Source: JBPYCR01 sp051846915
Lineage (GTDB): Bacteria; Bacillota; Bacilli; Bacillales; Amphibacillaceae
DNA length: 64,000 nucleotides
Assembly (NCBI RefSeq): GCF_051846915.1
Contig: NZ_JBPYCR010000004.1
Coordinates: 54,227 to 118,226, forward strand
Reading direction: 5' to 3'
The number at the start of each line of letters is the position of its first letter. Positions within the stretch are counted from its first letter, which is position 1. A model generated the notes under the pieces. The model saw only the letters and a list, made by a program, of their open reading frames with translations, was not told the origin of the DNA and did no database searches. Of the stretch, positions 37,399 to 46,444 are shown piece by piece. A program made the translations under genes and the position numbers.

Positions 37399-38258
37399 TG
37401 GAATTTTTTCAGGATTTAATGAATTATGGATTTTTGCAAAAGGCCATGATCACATCGATTATGGTTGGCATTATTTGTGGTGTAATTGGCAGTTTTATTG
37501 TACTTCGGGGGATGGCACTTATGGGGGATGCGATTTCCCACGCCGTTTTACCGGGGGTAGCCATTTCTTACATGCTCGGAATTAGTTACTTTTATGGCGC
37601 AGTCGTTACAGGGGTACTTACAGCATTAGGTATTGGGGTCATCACTCAAAACAGTCGTGTAAAAAATGATGCGTCAATCGGACTTGTGTTTTCGGCAGCC
37701 TTTGCTTTAGGAATTATTTTAATTACGCTGGTGCAAAGTGCAACCGATTTGACACAGATTCTTTTTGGTAACGTTCTGTCCGTACGTACGTCTGATATGT
37801 GGCTAACAATTATTGTAGGTGCCATTGTACTGCTTGCTGTCTTTGTTTTTTATAAAGAATTGCTCGTGTCAAGCTTTGATGAAACGATGGCAGCTGCATA
37901 CGGGTTAAAAGTGCGGATGATTCACTATGGCATTATGGTTTTATTAACACTTGTTACGGTTGCGTCTCTACAGACGGTTGGTGTCATCCTTGTCGTGTCT
38001 ATGTTAATTACCCCTGCTGCAACCGCATATTTGTTAACGAACCGACTATCAACGATGATTTTCATGGCCGCATTTTTCGGTGCTGCTTCAGCAGTCATTG
38101 GCATGTATTTTAGTTTTGTTTACAATTTGCCATCAGGACCGGTCATTGCACTAGCAACTACTGCAATATTTGTACTCGCGTTTATCTTTGCACCAAAACA
38201 AGGTGTGCTATGGCGTACGTTAAAATCCAACAAAAACAAAATAGTGTTGGAAAAGTAA
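37398..38258 (+). CDS. Metal ABC transporter permease, ABC-3 family
   Basis: 286 residues with eight or nine hydrophobic segments; the ABC-3 motif GDAISHAVLPGVAISYML near 50 contacts the ATPase, and LQTVGVILVVSMLITPAATAYLL (about 195) is conserved in MntB/ZnuB proteins. Middle gene of the importer. Confidence 0.95.
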   Translation: MEFFQDLMNYGFLQKAMITSIMVGIICGVIGSFIVLRGMALMGDAISHAVLPGVAISYMLGISYFYGAVVTGVLTALGIGVITQNSRVKNDASIGLVFSAAFALGIILITLVQSATDLTQILFGNVLSVRTSDMWLTIIVGAIVLLAVFVFYKELLVSSFDETMAAAYGLKVRMIHYGIMVLLTLVTVASLQTVGVILVVSMLITPAATAYLLTNRLSTMIFMAAFFGAASAVIGMYFSFVYNLPSGPVIALATTAIFVLAFIFAPKQGVLWRTLKSNKNKIVLEK

Positions 38259-38320
38259 ATGCATAGCAAGAAGTTAAACATATAAAAAAATATATAACAT
38301 CAAAGGAGCGTAAGGGAATA

Positions 38321-39289
38321 ATGAGAAGTATGATCAAGGCTATGATTTTAGCGTGTTTGGCATTATTTGTCTTCGCAGCTTGCGGAAACGATAATGGTGG
38401 ACCAGAAGAGACGGATAACAATAAAGCAAAGGATGCAAGCAACGGTGATAAATTGCAAGTTGTTTCCTCATTTACGATTATCGCTGACGTCGTGCGCGAA
38501 ATTGGTGGCGATAAAGTTGAAGTCCACAACCTAGTACCAACCGGAACAGATCCGCATGAGTATGAGCCTTTGCCGGAAGATATTAAAAAAGCAACAGATG
38601 CGGATGTATTGTTTTATAACGGCATGAATCTGGAAGGTGGGAAAGATGGCTGGTTCTTTAAAATGATCGATTCGGTCGGGCAGGACGAATCGAAAGTATA
38701 TAGTGTTACAGAACGTGTAGAACCAATGTATTTAGAGGATAAAGCTACGAAAGAAGAAGAAGTTAATCCTCACACATTTATTGATCCGGCTGCGGGGATT
38801 AAAATGGCCGAAGATATGCGTGATGCTTTTATGGAAGTAGACCCCGACAATAAAGACTATTATGATGATCGGGCGACGGAATACTTAGAGCGACTCCGTG
38901 CCATTGACCAGGATTATGAAGAGAGATTGGGAGAAATCCCTGAAGAGAATAGGGTGCTTGTAACGAGCGAATGTGCATTCCAGTATATGCTTGATCATTA
39001 TGGATTGGAAGAAAAATGTATTTGGAAAGTGGATACAGAGGAAAATGGATCTCCGCAACAAATAAAATCACTTGTATCTTATATCAAGGATCATAATGTC
39101 CCTGTATTATTTGTGGAATCGAATGTGGATCCACGGCCAATGGAAACAGTATCTCAAGAATCCGGTGTGGAAATTTTTGATATACCGATTTATTCGGATG
39201 AAATAGGAAGTCCGGGAGATGAAGTAGATACGTATGTTAAATATTTAAATTATAACATTGACGTTATAAGTGAAGGATTAAGTCAATAA
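38321..39289 (+). CDS. Metal ABC transporter substrate-binding lipoprotein, Mn/Fe type
   Basis: 322 residues, lipobox FAAC (Cys21). Cluster A-I metal-binding fold with the expected ligands His in TGTDPHEYEP (about 76), His in VNPHTFID (about 150), Glu in TSECAFQYM (about 215) and Asp in IYSDEIG (about 290). The His-His-Glu-Asp set, without the histidine-rich loop of zinc receptors, favours manganese or iron (inference). RBS AAAGGAG. Confidence 0.93.
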   Translation: MRSMIKAMILACLALFVFAACGNDNGGPEETDNNKAKDASNGDKLQVVSSFTIIADVVREIGGDKVEVHNLVPTGTDPHEYEPLPEDIKKATDADVLFYNGMNLEGGKDGWFFKMIDSVGQDESKVYSVTERVEPMYLEDKATKEEEVNPHTFIDPAAGIKMAEDMRDAFMEVDPDNKDYYDDRATEYLERLRAIDQDYEERLGEIPEENRVLVTSECAFQYMLDHYGLEEKCIWKVDTEENGSPQQIKSLVSYIKDHNVPVLFVESNVDPRPMETVSQESGVEIFDIPIYSDEIGSPGDEVDTYVKYLNYNIDVISEGLSQ

Positions 39290-39298
39290 TTAATAAAT

Positions 39299-39330
39299 AA
39301 ACTGCACCTCAACAATGGGGTGCAGTTTTT
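39299..39330 (+). terminator. Bidirectional terminator between metal importer and cvfB
   Basis: AAACTGCACC (39299-39308) pairs with GGTGCAGTTT (39319-39328), followed by T-run; the A-run on the left would serve the opposing cvfB gene. Confidence 0.9.
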
Positions 39331-39342
39331 CGTTTGTTATAA

Positions 39343-40206
39343 CTATTTTTTATCTATTAAATATGTGTTTCCGTCTCGTTGTTCAACTTTTTTCATTTTC
39401 ATTAAATTTCCAAGTGCGCGCTTGAACGCTGATTTACTCATTTGAAAGGTCGCACGTATATCTTCCGGATCGCTTTTATCGGTAAATGGAATGATCCCAT
39501 TATGCGCTTCTAAATGTGTCAAAATTTGTTTTGCATCATCTTCCATTCGTTCATGCTTCAAAGGCAACAATGACACATTGATGGAGCCGTCTTCTTTCAC
39601 ATCAATTACACGGCCGTTGACTAGCTCACCTAAACGAGGTTCACGCTTGCGTTCCGTATGATGGATAAATCCGCGGTGATTATTTTCTGTAATTACCGCA
39701 CTACCTTCTTTACTTGTAAAATAAACCCGTCCGCTTATGGGAGTGTTTATTTTCATTTCCAGGGCTGCTTCCCAAAGGTGGGAAAAGTCGCTCTCTGTTG
39801 CTGGAATCGCTAGTAAACGCCCTTTGCGATCTTTTCCTAAAGTAACAAAGAGCAAATCACCCGGCTTAGGCCAAACAGTTTGAAACAACGGAAGATCATC
39901 AACCGATACGAGCATGTCTTTTGTTGTTCCGATATCTACAAACACCCCTAAATGTGGAAGAACATCCTTTACAGTCGCCCAGCCATATGTATCCATTTGT
40001 ATGGAAGGAAGCTTCGTTGTGGCTATCGTTTGTCCATTTTTATCCGTGTATAAAAATATATCCACTTCTTCTGTTGATTCCAGCTCATTTTCTGTTTCAT
40101 TATGGTGAAGCAATGCTTCGGCTGCACCTTTTTGCAAAACATAACCTGTATCAATTTTGCGTAATACGTACATTGTTTGGATGGTTCCAATTTTTATGCT
40201 ATCCAT
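39343..40206 (-). CDS. cvfB: CvfB (YitL) family S1-domain RNA-binding protein
   Basis: 287 residues, the usual length. Three S1-like beta-barrel domains followed by a C-terminal winged helix (DPEDIRATFQMSKSAFKRALGNLMKMKKVE). Motifs such as TKDMLVSVDDLP and GRVYFTSKEGS are characteristic of CvfB, an RNA-binding regulator first described in staphylococci as conserved virulence factor B. GCAGGT is the ribosome site. Confidence 0.93.
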   Translation of the reverse strand: MDSIKIGTIQTMYVLRKIDTGYVLQKGAAEALLHHNETENELESTEEVDIFLYTDKNGQTIATTKLPSIQMDTYGWATVKDVLPHLGVFVDIGTTKDMLVSVDDLPLFQTVWPKPGDLLFVTLGKDRKGRLLAIPATESDFSHLWEAALEMKINTPISGRVYFTSKEGSAVITENNHRGFIHHTERKREPRLGELVNGRVIDVKEDGSINVSLLPLKHERMEDDAKQILTHLEAHNGIIPFTDKSDPEDIRATFQMSKSAFKRALGNLMKMKKVEQRDGNTYLIDKK

Positions 40207-40501
40207 GCTATTTACCTGCTTTCATTTATTTAAGTAGAAAAATTAGAGAAATGGGGATTCCTTATTTCGAAATTTAACTGCCCAACTTACATGATCATGT
40301 TCTTTTGTGGAAGTATTTGTAAAGCTTGCTTCTTTGCAAAATATCTTTTCACGTTCATAAATCGTATTGGAAAAGGGGCCCTTTTAGTATGTTATAAGGA
40401 CCCCTTTCATATGAAAAGTAACAAATTAGTTTTGTTTTATTTCTTTTTTGAAATTCATTTCGTTTTTATTTTAACAGATAAGAAAGTACACATTTTTGCG
40501 C

Positions 40502-40717
40502 ATAGCTGTCTAGCTTAATCGCCCAGAAACTAGGCGACTTCCCGCAGCGCCTTACGATAAAGAAGACTTGACGACTGGCTTTAGACAGAGGCCTAGTCGC
40601 CCTTATGCCCTTGGATGAAAGTCATCATCGATTCGCTATGCTCATCGTGATTCCTTTATCTCAGTTGCTTCGGTCCAGTCACTACGTTTCTAAGCGGGGC
40701 GCTTGCGCTTTTCTTAT
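40502..40717 (+). repeat. GC-richer intergenic repeat-like block
   Basis: Within the 800-bp gap between cvfB and the CPBP gene (40207-41005). The block from AGCTGTCTAGCTTAATCGCC to GGGGCGCTTGCGCTTTTC is clearly less AT-rich than its surroundings, has no ORF, and shows the TGTCTAG...GCTTCGGTC...GCGCTTGCGCTTTT layout of interspersed intergenic repeats common in Bacillaceae genomes. No second copy is in the window. The rest of the gap holds only small hairpins, e.g. TTTGTCAAA/TTTGACAAA at 40941-40967. Confidence 0.45.
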
Positions 40718-41005
40718 AAAATTATCGGTTTGCAACGTCCGAATAAGATTGAATTTCATATTTACCGCGGTCTTTTTCCACTGGTGTTCTCTAACTTAAG
40801 CAACGTAAGCCCTACCTGCTCTTACGTCCTTACGACCCTTTAGTCGCGCCAGTGTGAATAAGCATCTACAAAAACAGTGCGTAGAAAGCCAGATTGCTTA
40901 TTTGTTACTTCAATAATCTATTATCTCATTATTGAGCACGTTTGTCAAAAATATACACTTTGACAAAGTGACTGTATTTAAATTCAACTTCAACTGATTT
41001 CCCAT

Positions 41006-41890
41006 CTACACGCCGTGCGTTCTGTTTCGACTGTAAACTTTCGTAGCTATAAAACCAATTATAATCATAGCTGTTGCAAGGATTCCACCTTCAAGCCCAA
41101 ACGATCCGCCCGTTAGTATGGCACTTCCTTCTGAAATATCTACTTCGTAAATACCATAAGGGGTGGTTCCGCTCACTGCGAAGCCGAACACATTTCCCTG
41201 AAAATAATTCCATGTTATATGGTAACCGATTGGAAGGAGCAGACTTTTCGTAGTATCAAACATATACGCAAACAACAAGCCGACGAGAACAATGTTCATC
41301 AAACCAAAAATACTGACATTTGGATTTGCTCCATGAACTATACTAAAGAGAAGGGCCGACACAACATAGATGACCCACTTTTTATTTCCTTTAGAAGCCA
41401 TCGTATTCATCACGTAACCTCTAAAGAACAATTCTTCAAAAATGCCGACAAGCAAAAACATAATAAGAAAACTGAATGTGAAGACGGTTATTTGTGGGTC
41501 GGAAAAAGCATTGAGTAAAACGACATTTCCAGATACATATAAAATGAAAAAAATAACGGATATAGAAACGGCACCGAGTAAAAGTCCAAAAACCAAGTCT
41601 TTAACTGGACCAGAAAATCCTAATTTCGACAAATCCCTTTTATTTATAAATCGCCATATGAGTAGTGTTGCAATGATTCCACCTGTCGTACCACCTCCCT
41701 GAGCGAGCAGGAGAAACCATGGATGAAGATCGAGAATACCACCTGATGGAACGGCCCCCCCTTGATTTGTCCATGCAGCCAATAAAAGACTTCCGGGAAT
41801 GGAAAATAAGCCTTGGGCAACAAACATTAGAGTGAAGGCAATTAAAATAATCCATCCTGAACGAACGTCACCGTTTTTGTTTTTTAACAT
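41006..41890 (-). CDS. CPBP (CAAX-like) intramembrane metalloprotease
   Basis: 294 residues with about eight membrane segments. The Abi/CPBP motifs are complete: EELFFRGYVMNTM (EExxxR, about 160), FSIVHG (His, about 195) and IGYHITWNYFQG (HxxxN, about 240). Such proteases process or confer immunity to peptides and prenylated proteins. It is the last gene of the GntR-ABC operon, only 51 bp from the permease, which suggests a role linked to that exporter. Confidence 0.92.
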   Translation of the reverse strand: MLKNKNGDVRSGWIILIAFTLMFVAQGLFSIPGSLLLAAWTNQGGAVPSGGILDLHPWFLLLAQGGGTTGGIIATLLIWRFINKRDLSKLGFSGPVKDLVFGLLLGAVSISVIFFILYVSGNVVLLNAFSDPQITVFTFSFLIMFLLVGIFEELFFRGYVMNTMASKGNKKWVIYVVSALLFSIVHGANPNVSIFGLMNIVLVGLLFAYMFDTTKSLLLPIGYHITWNYFQGNVFGFAVSGTTPYGIYEVDISEGSAILTGGSFGLEGGILATAMIIIGFIATKVYSRNRTHGV

Positions 41891-41941
41891 GGTTTGCCCC
41901 CTTACATGAATAGCAGTTGATCGATTTCTTTAAATCACCTT

Positions 41942-42601
41942 TCAGAATTCTCTTTTCGTATAAAATTGCTCAGATAGTTTCATCGATAAAAACAGTAAAA
42001 TTAAGGTGAAGATGCAAAGTAAAGTATACGGTTGAAACGGAATATACTTTTCCACCAACAGTTTAAATCCTGGATCAAGATCGTTGAATATAATCACATC
42101 ATCCATCTTTAGCACATGAACAAGTGGATCAAGGATGAAAAACGTTCCGAGAAAATAAATTACTAAAATAATGCTAATCGAAAAAAGGACAGATTGGAAA
42201 TAATATAGCAATGGCAAGGAGAAGCTCATGATTAAACTGCTAAGGCAAAGTACGGTCACAATATCTCTCCAACCATATACATAATAATCTGTTTCAAAAA
42301 TAGCTGAAAAAACAATCATGACTACCCATTGGTATAATAATAGAATTAGAGCGAACAACAGTAAAGAAACATGGCGACTTTGTACGATACGCTTCTTGGA
42401 AATAGGCAAGCTGACGAGATAACGATTCATTTTCCCTGTATGGTCAAAAATAAATAGCGAAATCAGAATAGCTAAAAAAACAATAAGAAATAAAAATATA
42501 GGAGGAAGCGTAACGAAATAGGCAGCTGCGAGAAATAGTAATATAGAAATATACATCCATGTACTGCTATACAGTACATGTTGCTTCAATAAAGCGAGCA
42601 T
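41942..42601 (-). CDS. ABC-2 type permease subunit
   Basis: 219 residues with six hydrophobic helices and the loop NRYLVSLPISKKRIVQSRHV typical of the ABC2/YtrC-like permeases that partner a single-domain ATPase. Paralogous to the upstream gene. Ends 51 bp before the CPBP gene; minus-strand operon. Confidence 0.85.
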   Translation of the reverse strand: MLALLKQHVLYSSTWMYISILLFLAAAYFVTLPPIFLFLIVFLAILISLFIFDHTGKMNRYLVSLPISKKRIVQSRHVSLLLFALILLLYQWVVMIVFSAIFETDYYVYGWRDIVTVLCLSSLIMSFSLPLLYYFQSVLFSISIILVIYFLGTFFILDPLVHVLKMDDVIIFNDLDPGFKLLVEKYIPFQPYTLLCIFTLILLFLSMKLSEQFYTKREF

Positions 42602-42659
42602 TTTATCACCTGTCTTGTCAAGATTTTATTTGGCTGTCAATATATACAGATACTACGGG

Positions 42660-43298
42660 TCAAAAGGTATCTTGTCTCCTGAAAATAATTGCCGATACGT
42701 GATAAGAGGCATACAAGCATAAGCTGGCTAAGAGCAATGGAGCGAGAATCGGCTGAAAATCGATAATATAAAGAACACCTAACAGCACATAATCAATGTA
42801 TGGGAAATGGGTATTACCTGCTGCGATAGCAAAGCCGAAAGCACCTATAAAAAAAGTGATTAATGTTATTGTGGATGCTATGATAAATGAACGGAATAAA
42901 TAAAAAATGGGAACAGCTACGCTCACCACTATACTAAGCCCTAAAATTGTGAATACAATACTCGTGCCATTTAATGGCTGTTCATCCAAATAAGGAAGTC
43001 CTCCATGTGCTAACCAATCAATGAGCCATTGATACAATAAAAATAATGTTAAGAATAGAACGAGTACGGTGTATTTCGTAAACACAATGTTTTGTGTTGT
43101 AACCGGCAAACTTTTCAGAAAGACGTTCACCTTGTTTTTACGTTCGTAGTAAAACGTATTCGCGACTGTAAGGAGAACAACAGTTAAATAGATAGTAGGC
43201 CTTGGCAGGTTCAATACATAACCAATTGGAACGTAGAATAGAAAAAATAGTAAGCTCGCCGTATGTAAATAGGCCTCTTTTTTTAGTAAGTTAATCAT
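42660..43298 (-). CDS. ABC-2 type permease subunit, paralogue
   Basis: 212 residues, six hydrophobic helices and the matching loop NVFLKSLPVTTQNIVFTKYT. It follows the ATPase gene after three bases. The pair probably forms a heterodimeric membrane channel. Confidence 0.85.
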   Translation of the reverse strand: MINLLKKEAYLHTASLLFFLFYVPIGYVLNLPRPTIYLTVVLLTVANTFYYERKNKVNVFLKSLPVTTQNIVFTKYTVLVLFLTLFLLYQWLIDWLAHGGLPYLDEQPLNGTSIVFTILGLSIVVSVAVPIFYLFRSFIIASTITLITFFIGAFGFAIAAGNTHFPYIDYVLLGVLYIIDFQPILAPLLLASLCLYASYHVSAIIFRRQDTF

Positions 43299-43301
43299 TA
43301 T

Positions 43302-44162
43302 CTATCCCTCCAGCTGCTTTTCTTTCGTCATAAAATACATTAAATCTTCTAAAGTAGCTGGTTCAATTAGAACTTCCTCGTTAAATGGCTCAAAAAGCTG
43401 TGGATCTCCTTCGAACAAAGCTTCAAAACCGAACGCTGTTTCTTTATATCCATGAAATAGATTGCGAATGTCGTTATCCAATAGTGCTTTTTTTCCTTTT
43501 ACAATATGAAATTTTTCCCGGATTTCCTCCATTGATTTTTGCAAAACAATTTGGCCGTGATCGATAAAAATAATGTAGTCCGCGATTCGATCTAAATCGG
43601 TCGTTATATGCGTAGATAGAAAAATCGTTTGTTTCTCTCGCACCATCAATTGCTGCAGCAAGTCAAGCAGTTCTCGGCGGAAGATAGGATCAAGACCAGA
43701 CGTTGGTTCGTCCATAACGATAAACAATGGCTCGTGGGCAAGCGCAAAGAGAAGCGAACATTTCATCTTCATTCCTTTTGAGAAATGCTTGATTTTTTTC
43801 TGGGGAGATAGATTAAATTGTGCTATATATCTTTGAAAAAGCTTCTCATTCCAAGTATCATACAATGGTGCGATAAAAGCTTTCATTTTTTTAATTGTAA
43901 ACTCTTCGTACATATATAAATCATCGTAAACAAAACCGACATGCTGTTTTGTCGAATGGTTTTTATGTGACGTTCCAAACAGTTGAATATCGCCATCATC
44001 CAGCTGTAAGATGTCCATCATAAGCTGAATAGTTGTCGTTTTTCCACTGCCGTTCGGACCGATGAATCCTGTTATATAGCCTTGCGGAATCGTCATTGAC
44101 AGGTCTTCAATCGAAAAATGTTTTCTGTTTTTCGTTACGTGCTTAAATTCCACTGCATTCAT
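43302..44162 (-). CDS. ABC transporter ATP-binding protein of GntR-linked exporter
   Basis: 286 residues. Walker A GPNGSGKTTTIQ, signature replaced by HFSKGMKMKCSLL (SKGM rather than SGG), Walker B LFIVMDEPTSGLDP, H-loop FLSTHIT. The C-terminal extension is like YtrB/BcrA-type exporters. Its ATG abuts the regulator stop. Possibly exports or senses a cell-envelope-active peptide. Confidence 0.92.
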   Translation of the reverse strand: MNAVEFKHVTKNRKHFSIEDLSMTIPQGYITGFIGPNGSGKTTTIQLMMDILQLDDGDIQLFGTSHKNHSTKQHVGFVYDDLYMYEEFTIKKMKAFIAPLYDTWNEKLFQRYIAQFNLSPQKKIKHFSKGMKMKCSLLFALAHEPLFIVMDEPTSGLDPIFRRELLDLLQQLMVREKQTIFLSTHITTDLDRIADYIIFIDHGQIVLQKSMEEIREKFHIVKGKKALLDNDIRNLFHGYKETAFGFEALFEGDPQLFEPFNEEVLIEPATLEDLMYFMTKEKQLEG

Positions 44163-44543
44163 TTACATATCCTCCTCATAGTAGACGTCAAGCAATTCTA
44201 TGATATCTTGCTTTTTCAATCCGAGTTTTTTTGCAGATAAAATAATCTTTTCCAGATCATTTTCCAATTCCCGCATTTGCCACTCTATTAATACGTGGGG
44301 TTGCTGTCCGGCGACAAATGTACCTTTACCGACTGCTGATACAACATAGCCCTCCTGCTCAAGGTCTTCGTAGGCTCTTTTGGTTGTAATAACACTGATT
44401 TTCAATTCCTTTGCTAGCAGACGCATAGAAGGTAACGCATCACCCTCCACCAGTTTTCCGGTAAGTATATGCTGTTTAATTTGTTCTTTAATTTGCATGA
44501 AAAGCGGCTCTTTACTATTTGTATTCAATAAAATATTTATCAT
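44163..44543 (-). CDS. GntR-family regulator, YtrA subfamily
   Basis: 126 residues from ATG 44543, behind GGAGGTGAT; 11 further upstream codons are not used. N-terminal winged helix (EQIKQHILTGKLVEGDALPSMRLLAKELKISVITTKRAYEDLEQEGYVVS..GKGTFV) and a short C-terminal dimerisation helix without a ligand-binding domain, as in YtrA. It probably represses its own exporter operon until an antibiotic or envelope stress appears. Confidence 0.93.
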   Translation of the reverse strand: MINILLNTNSKEPLFMQIKEQIKQHILTGKLVEGDALPSMRLLAKELKISVITTKRAYEDLEQEGYVVSAVGKGTFVAGQQPHVLIEWQMRELENDLEKIILSAKKLGLKKQDIIELLDVYYEEDM

Positions 44544-44585
44544 GGATGGAATCACCTCCAGGTCTATGGTGATCAAATCAATCTA

Positions 44586-44627
44586 TATTGTATATACACA
44601 TTATACATAATATACACATACGTGCAA
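44586..44627 (-). promoter_or_regulatory. Promoter and probable operator of the GntR operon
   Basis: On the minus strand TTGCAC (44627-44622), 16 bp, TATAAT (44605-44600). The spacer and -10 carry repeated GTGTATAT words (read on the minus strand at about 44617 and 44600) and a TGTATATACA palindrome at 44589-44598, fitting a YtrA-type operator. Confidence 0.65.
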
Positions 44628-44746
44628 GTGGGGAAATAAAAATAATTTACGAAAGTTGCGAATAGTGTAATCCTGGTGCGATAATGGATAGTAGAGTAGG
44701 TATTAAAGAAATATCATCATAAAATATAAAATAAGGGGTGTTTTAA

Positions 44747-45538
44747 ATGGATTTGCATTTAAAAGAAAAAACCGTACTCGTAACCGGGGCAAGCAAAGGT
44801 CTTGGAAAAGCAATTGCACTTGAATTTGCCCGAGAAGGATCACATGTATTTATTAGCAGTCGAACGGAGGCGTCACTTCAGGAGACCGTTGAGGAGATTA
44901 AGAAGGAAAGCGGCAATAATCACGTTCAATATGTTGTATGTGATATGAAAGATAAAGCGCAAATTAAGCAGTTGGCAGAACAGGTAGGCAAACAAAGTAA
45001 TCGAATCGATGTGCTGGTCAATAATGCTGGTGGACCGCCCGCCGGAGGGTTTATGGATATGGATGAAGAAGATTGGTATCATGCTTTTGAACAAAATTTG
45101 CTCAGTGTCGTTCGCATGACTAAAGAAGTGATTCCTTACATGAAAGAGCAAGCAGAAGGCCGGATTGTGAATATTACATCCTCTTCGATTAAGCAAAGTA
45201 TCGATCAATTAATTTTATCAAATACGATGAGACCGGGGGTTTTGGGATTAACAAAAAGCCTGGCACAAGAATTTGCTGCCAATAACATTTTGGTTAATAC
45301 GGTCGGTCCGGGAATGATCGCGACCGATCGGACCATTGAGTTGAATCAGGCGTGGGCAAAAGAAAAGGGAGTAGAAACGGAAGAACTTATCCAAGAGGCA
45401 ACAGCTAAAATCCCAATGAAAAGGTATGGGCAGCCAGACGAATTTGCCAAAATGGTTGTATTTTTAGCTTCTGGTGCGAATACATACATTACCGGTCAAG
45501 GATTAGTTGTGGACGGCGCACTCGTGAAAGCACTATGA
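44747..45538 (+). CDS. Short-chain dehydrogenase/reductase family protein lacking the catalytic Tyr/Lys
   Basis: 263 residues, Rossmann fold with TGASKGLG (14-21) and NNAGG (92-96), and Ser at about 145-147. Where YxxxK is expected the sequence reads SNTMR (Ser158, Arg162), so the usual catalytic Tyr and Lys are absent although the following GVLGLTKSLA helix aligns perfectly. A subgroup of bacillar SDRs shares this change. Enzyme activity, if any, is unconventional. RBS AAGGGGTG. Confidence 0.88.
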   Translation: MDLHLKEKTVLVTGASKGLGKAIALEFAREGSHVFISSRTEASLQETVEEIKKESGNNHVQYVVCDMKDKAQIKQLAEQVGKQSNRIDVLVNNAGGPPAGGFMDMDEEDWYHAFEQNLLSVVRMTKEVIPYMKEQAEGRIVNITSSSIKQSIDQLILSNTMRPGVLGLTKSLAQEFAANNILVNTVGPGMIATDRTIELNQAWAKEKGVETEELIQEATAKIPMKRYGQPDEFAKMVVFLASGANTYITGQGLVVDGALVKAL

Positions 45539-45582
45539 CGAAAGGCTCAAAGTAATAGGATGATTTATTATTTGTAACATGA

Positions 45583-45616
45583 AAACAGCTGCCTTGCTGG
45601 CAAGGGCAGCTTTTCA
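45583..45616 (+). terminator. Terminator between the SDR gene and ytaF
   Basis: AGCTGCCTTG (45587-45596) pairs with CAAGGGCAGCT (45601-45611) with one bulge, then TTTTC. The A-run before it would also serve ytaF from the other side. Confidence 0.8.
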
Positions 45617-45628
45617 TATTTGTTTTAC

Positions 45629-46249
45629 TTATAAAAGATTGAACGTACCAAGAGCAATTAATAGTAATGGGGGTAAAATCGTTAATTTTTTCATAAATTT
45701 ATTTTCCGAAAGCAACAAGCCGATATTCAACCCTGAATACACAAATATACCACTCGTCAGTGCAATTAAAATGGTTGTGAGTAATGGCGAATAGCCGAGT
45801 AAAGCTGCACCGAGTCCAGCTCCAAAAGCATCCAAAGCCAATGCTGTTCCAAGTAAAAATGCCTCACCAATGGAGATGACTCCGGATTGATCCAAATCGG
45901 CTCTGTCTGGGGTGGAAAGGACAGCTTTAAAGTCGTGAAGCTTATTTTTTGATTGTACAGTTGCTTTTACTTTTTTAAATTCTGGACGGATCATTTGAAA
46001 GAGAACGAAAAACCCTAAAAAAATGAGGATGTAACCACCGAGTAACTGTGCAGCATGAGGAGAAATAAGTGACTGCAGTAAAATGCCAATATTCATCGCT
46101 AAAAATACAATTGTACCTGAACAAAGCATAATAACGAACAAGGCATGGAGGGGGACAATGATTTTCCTAAGTCCATAAGTGATTCCGACGCCGAGTCCAT
46201 CCAAACTGACTGCTACGACTAAAAAAACCAATCCCATATAATATAACAT
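45629..46249 (-). CDS. ytaF: Sporulation membrane protein YtaF
   Basis: 206 residues from ATG 46249, chosen because AAAGGG lies ten bases upstream; a TTG three codons further has no room for a ribosome site. MntP-like fold with six helices. The two Asp-containing half motifs AVSLDGLGVGITYGLRKI and ALALDAFGAGLGAALLG are characteristic. YtaF is related to MntP-type exporters and is expressed in sporulation in B. subtilis. Confidence 0.9.
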   Translation of the reverse strand: MLYYMGLVFLVVAVSLDGLGVGITYGLRKIIVPLHALFVIMLCSGTIVFLAMNIGILLQSLISPHAAQLLGGYILIFLGFFVLFQMIRPEFKKVKATVQSKNKLHDFKAVLSTPDRADLDQSGVISIGEAFLLGTALALDAFGAGLGAALLGYSPLLTTILIALTSGIFVYSGLNIGLLLSENKFMKKLTILPPLLLIALGTFNLL

Positions 46250-46258
46250 CGTAACCAA

Positions 46259-46444
46259 ACCCTTTTTATGTTTCTAACTTTTTATCCATGTTTCTAACAT
46301 ATTGTATGGGTTTGTGTGTAAGATGTGCGTTGGAGTGCAAGTTCAAAAACCCCATGTCTTATTAGACACCGGAATAGATGATAATGTAGGTCCTACGGAT
46401 AGTAGTAACATGGATGCTGCACAAATATTTACAGCTATCACGCA
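46259..46444 (+). other. Non-coding gap before the structured leader, content unclear
   Basis: Contains a short open stretch (about 46323-46448) reading VGVQVQKPHVLLDTGIDDN, without ribosome site and not matched to any family I know. It may be the relic of a gene or transposon end. Confidence 0.3.

Noticed and set aside
40207..40800. Several plus-strand frames in the cvfB upstream gap
   Set aside because: No ribosome sites, odd composition, and the region has repeat-like features.
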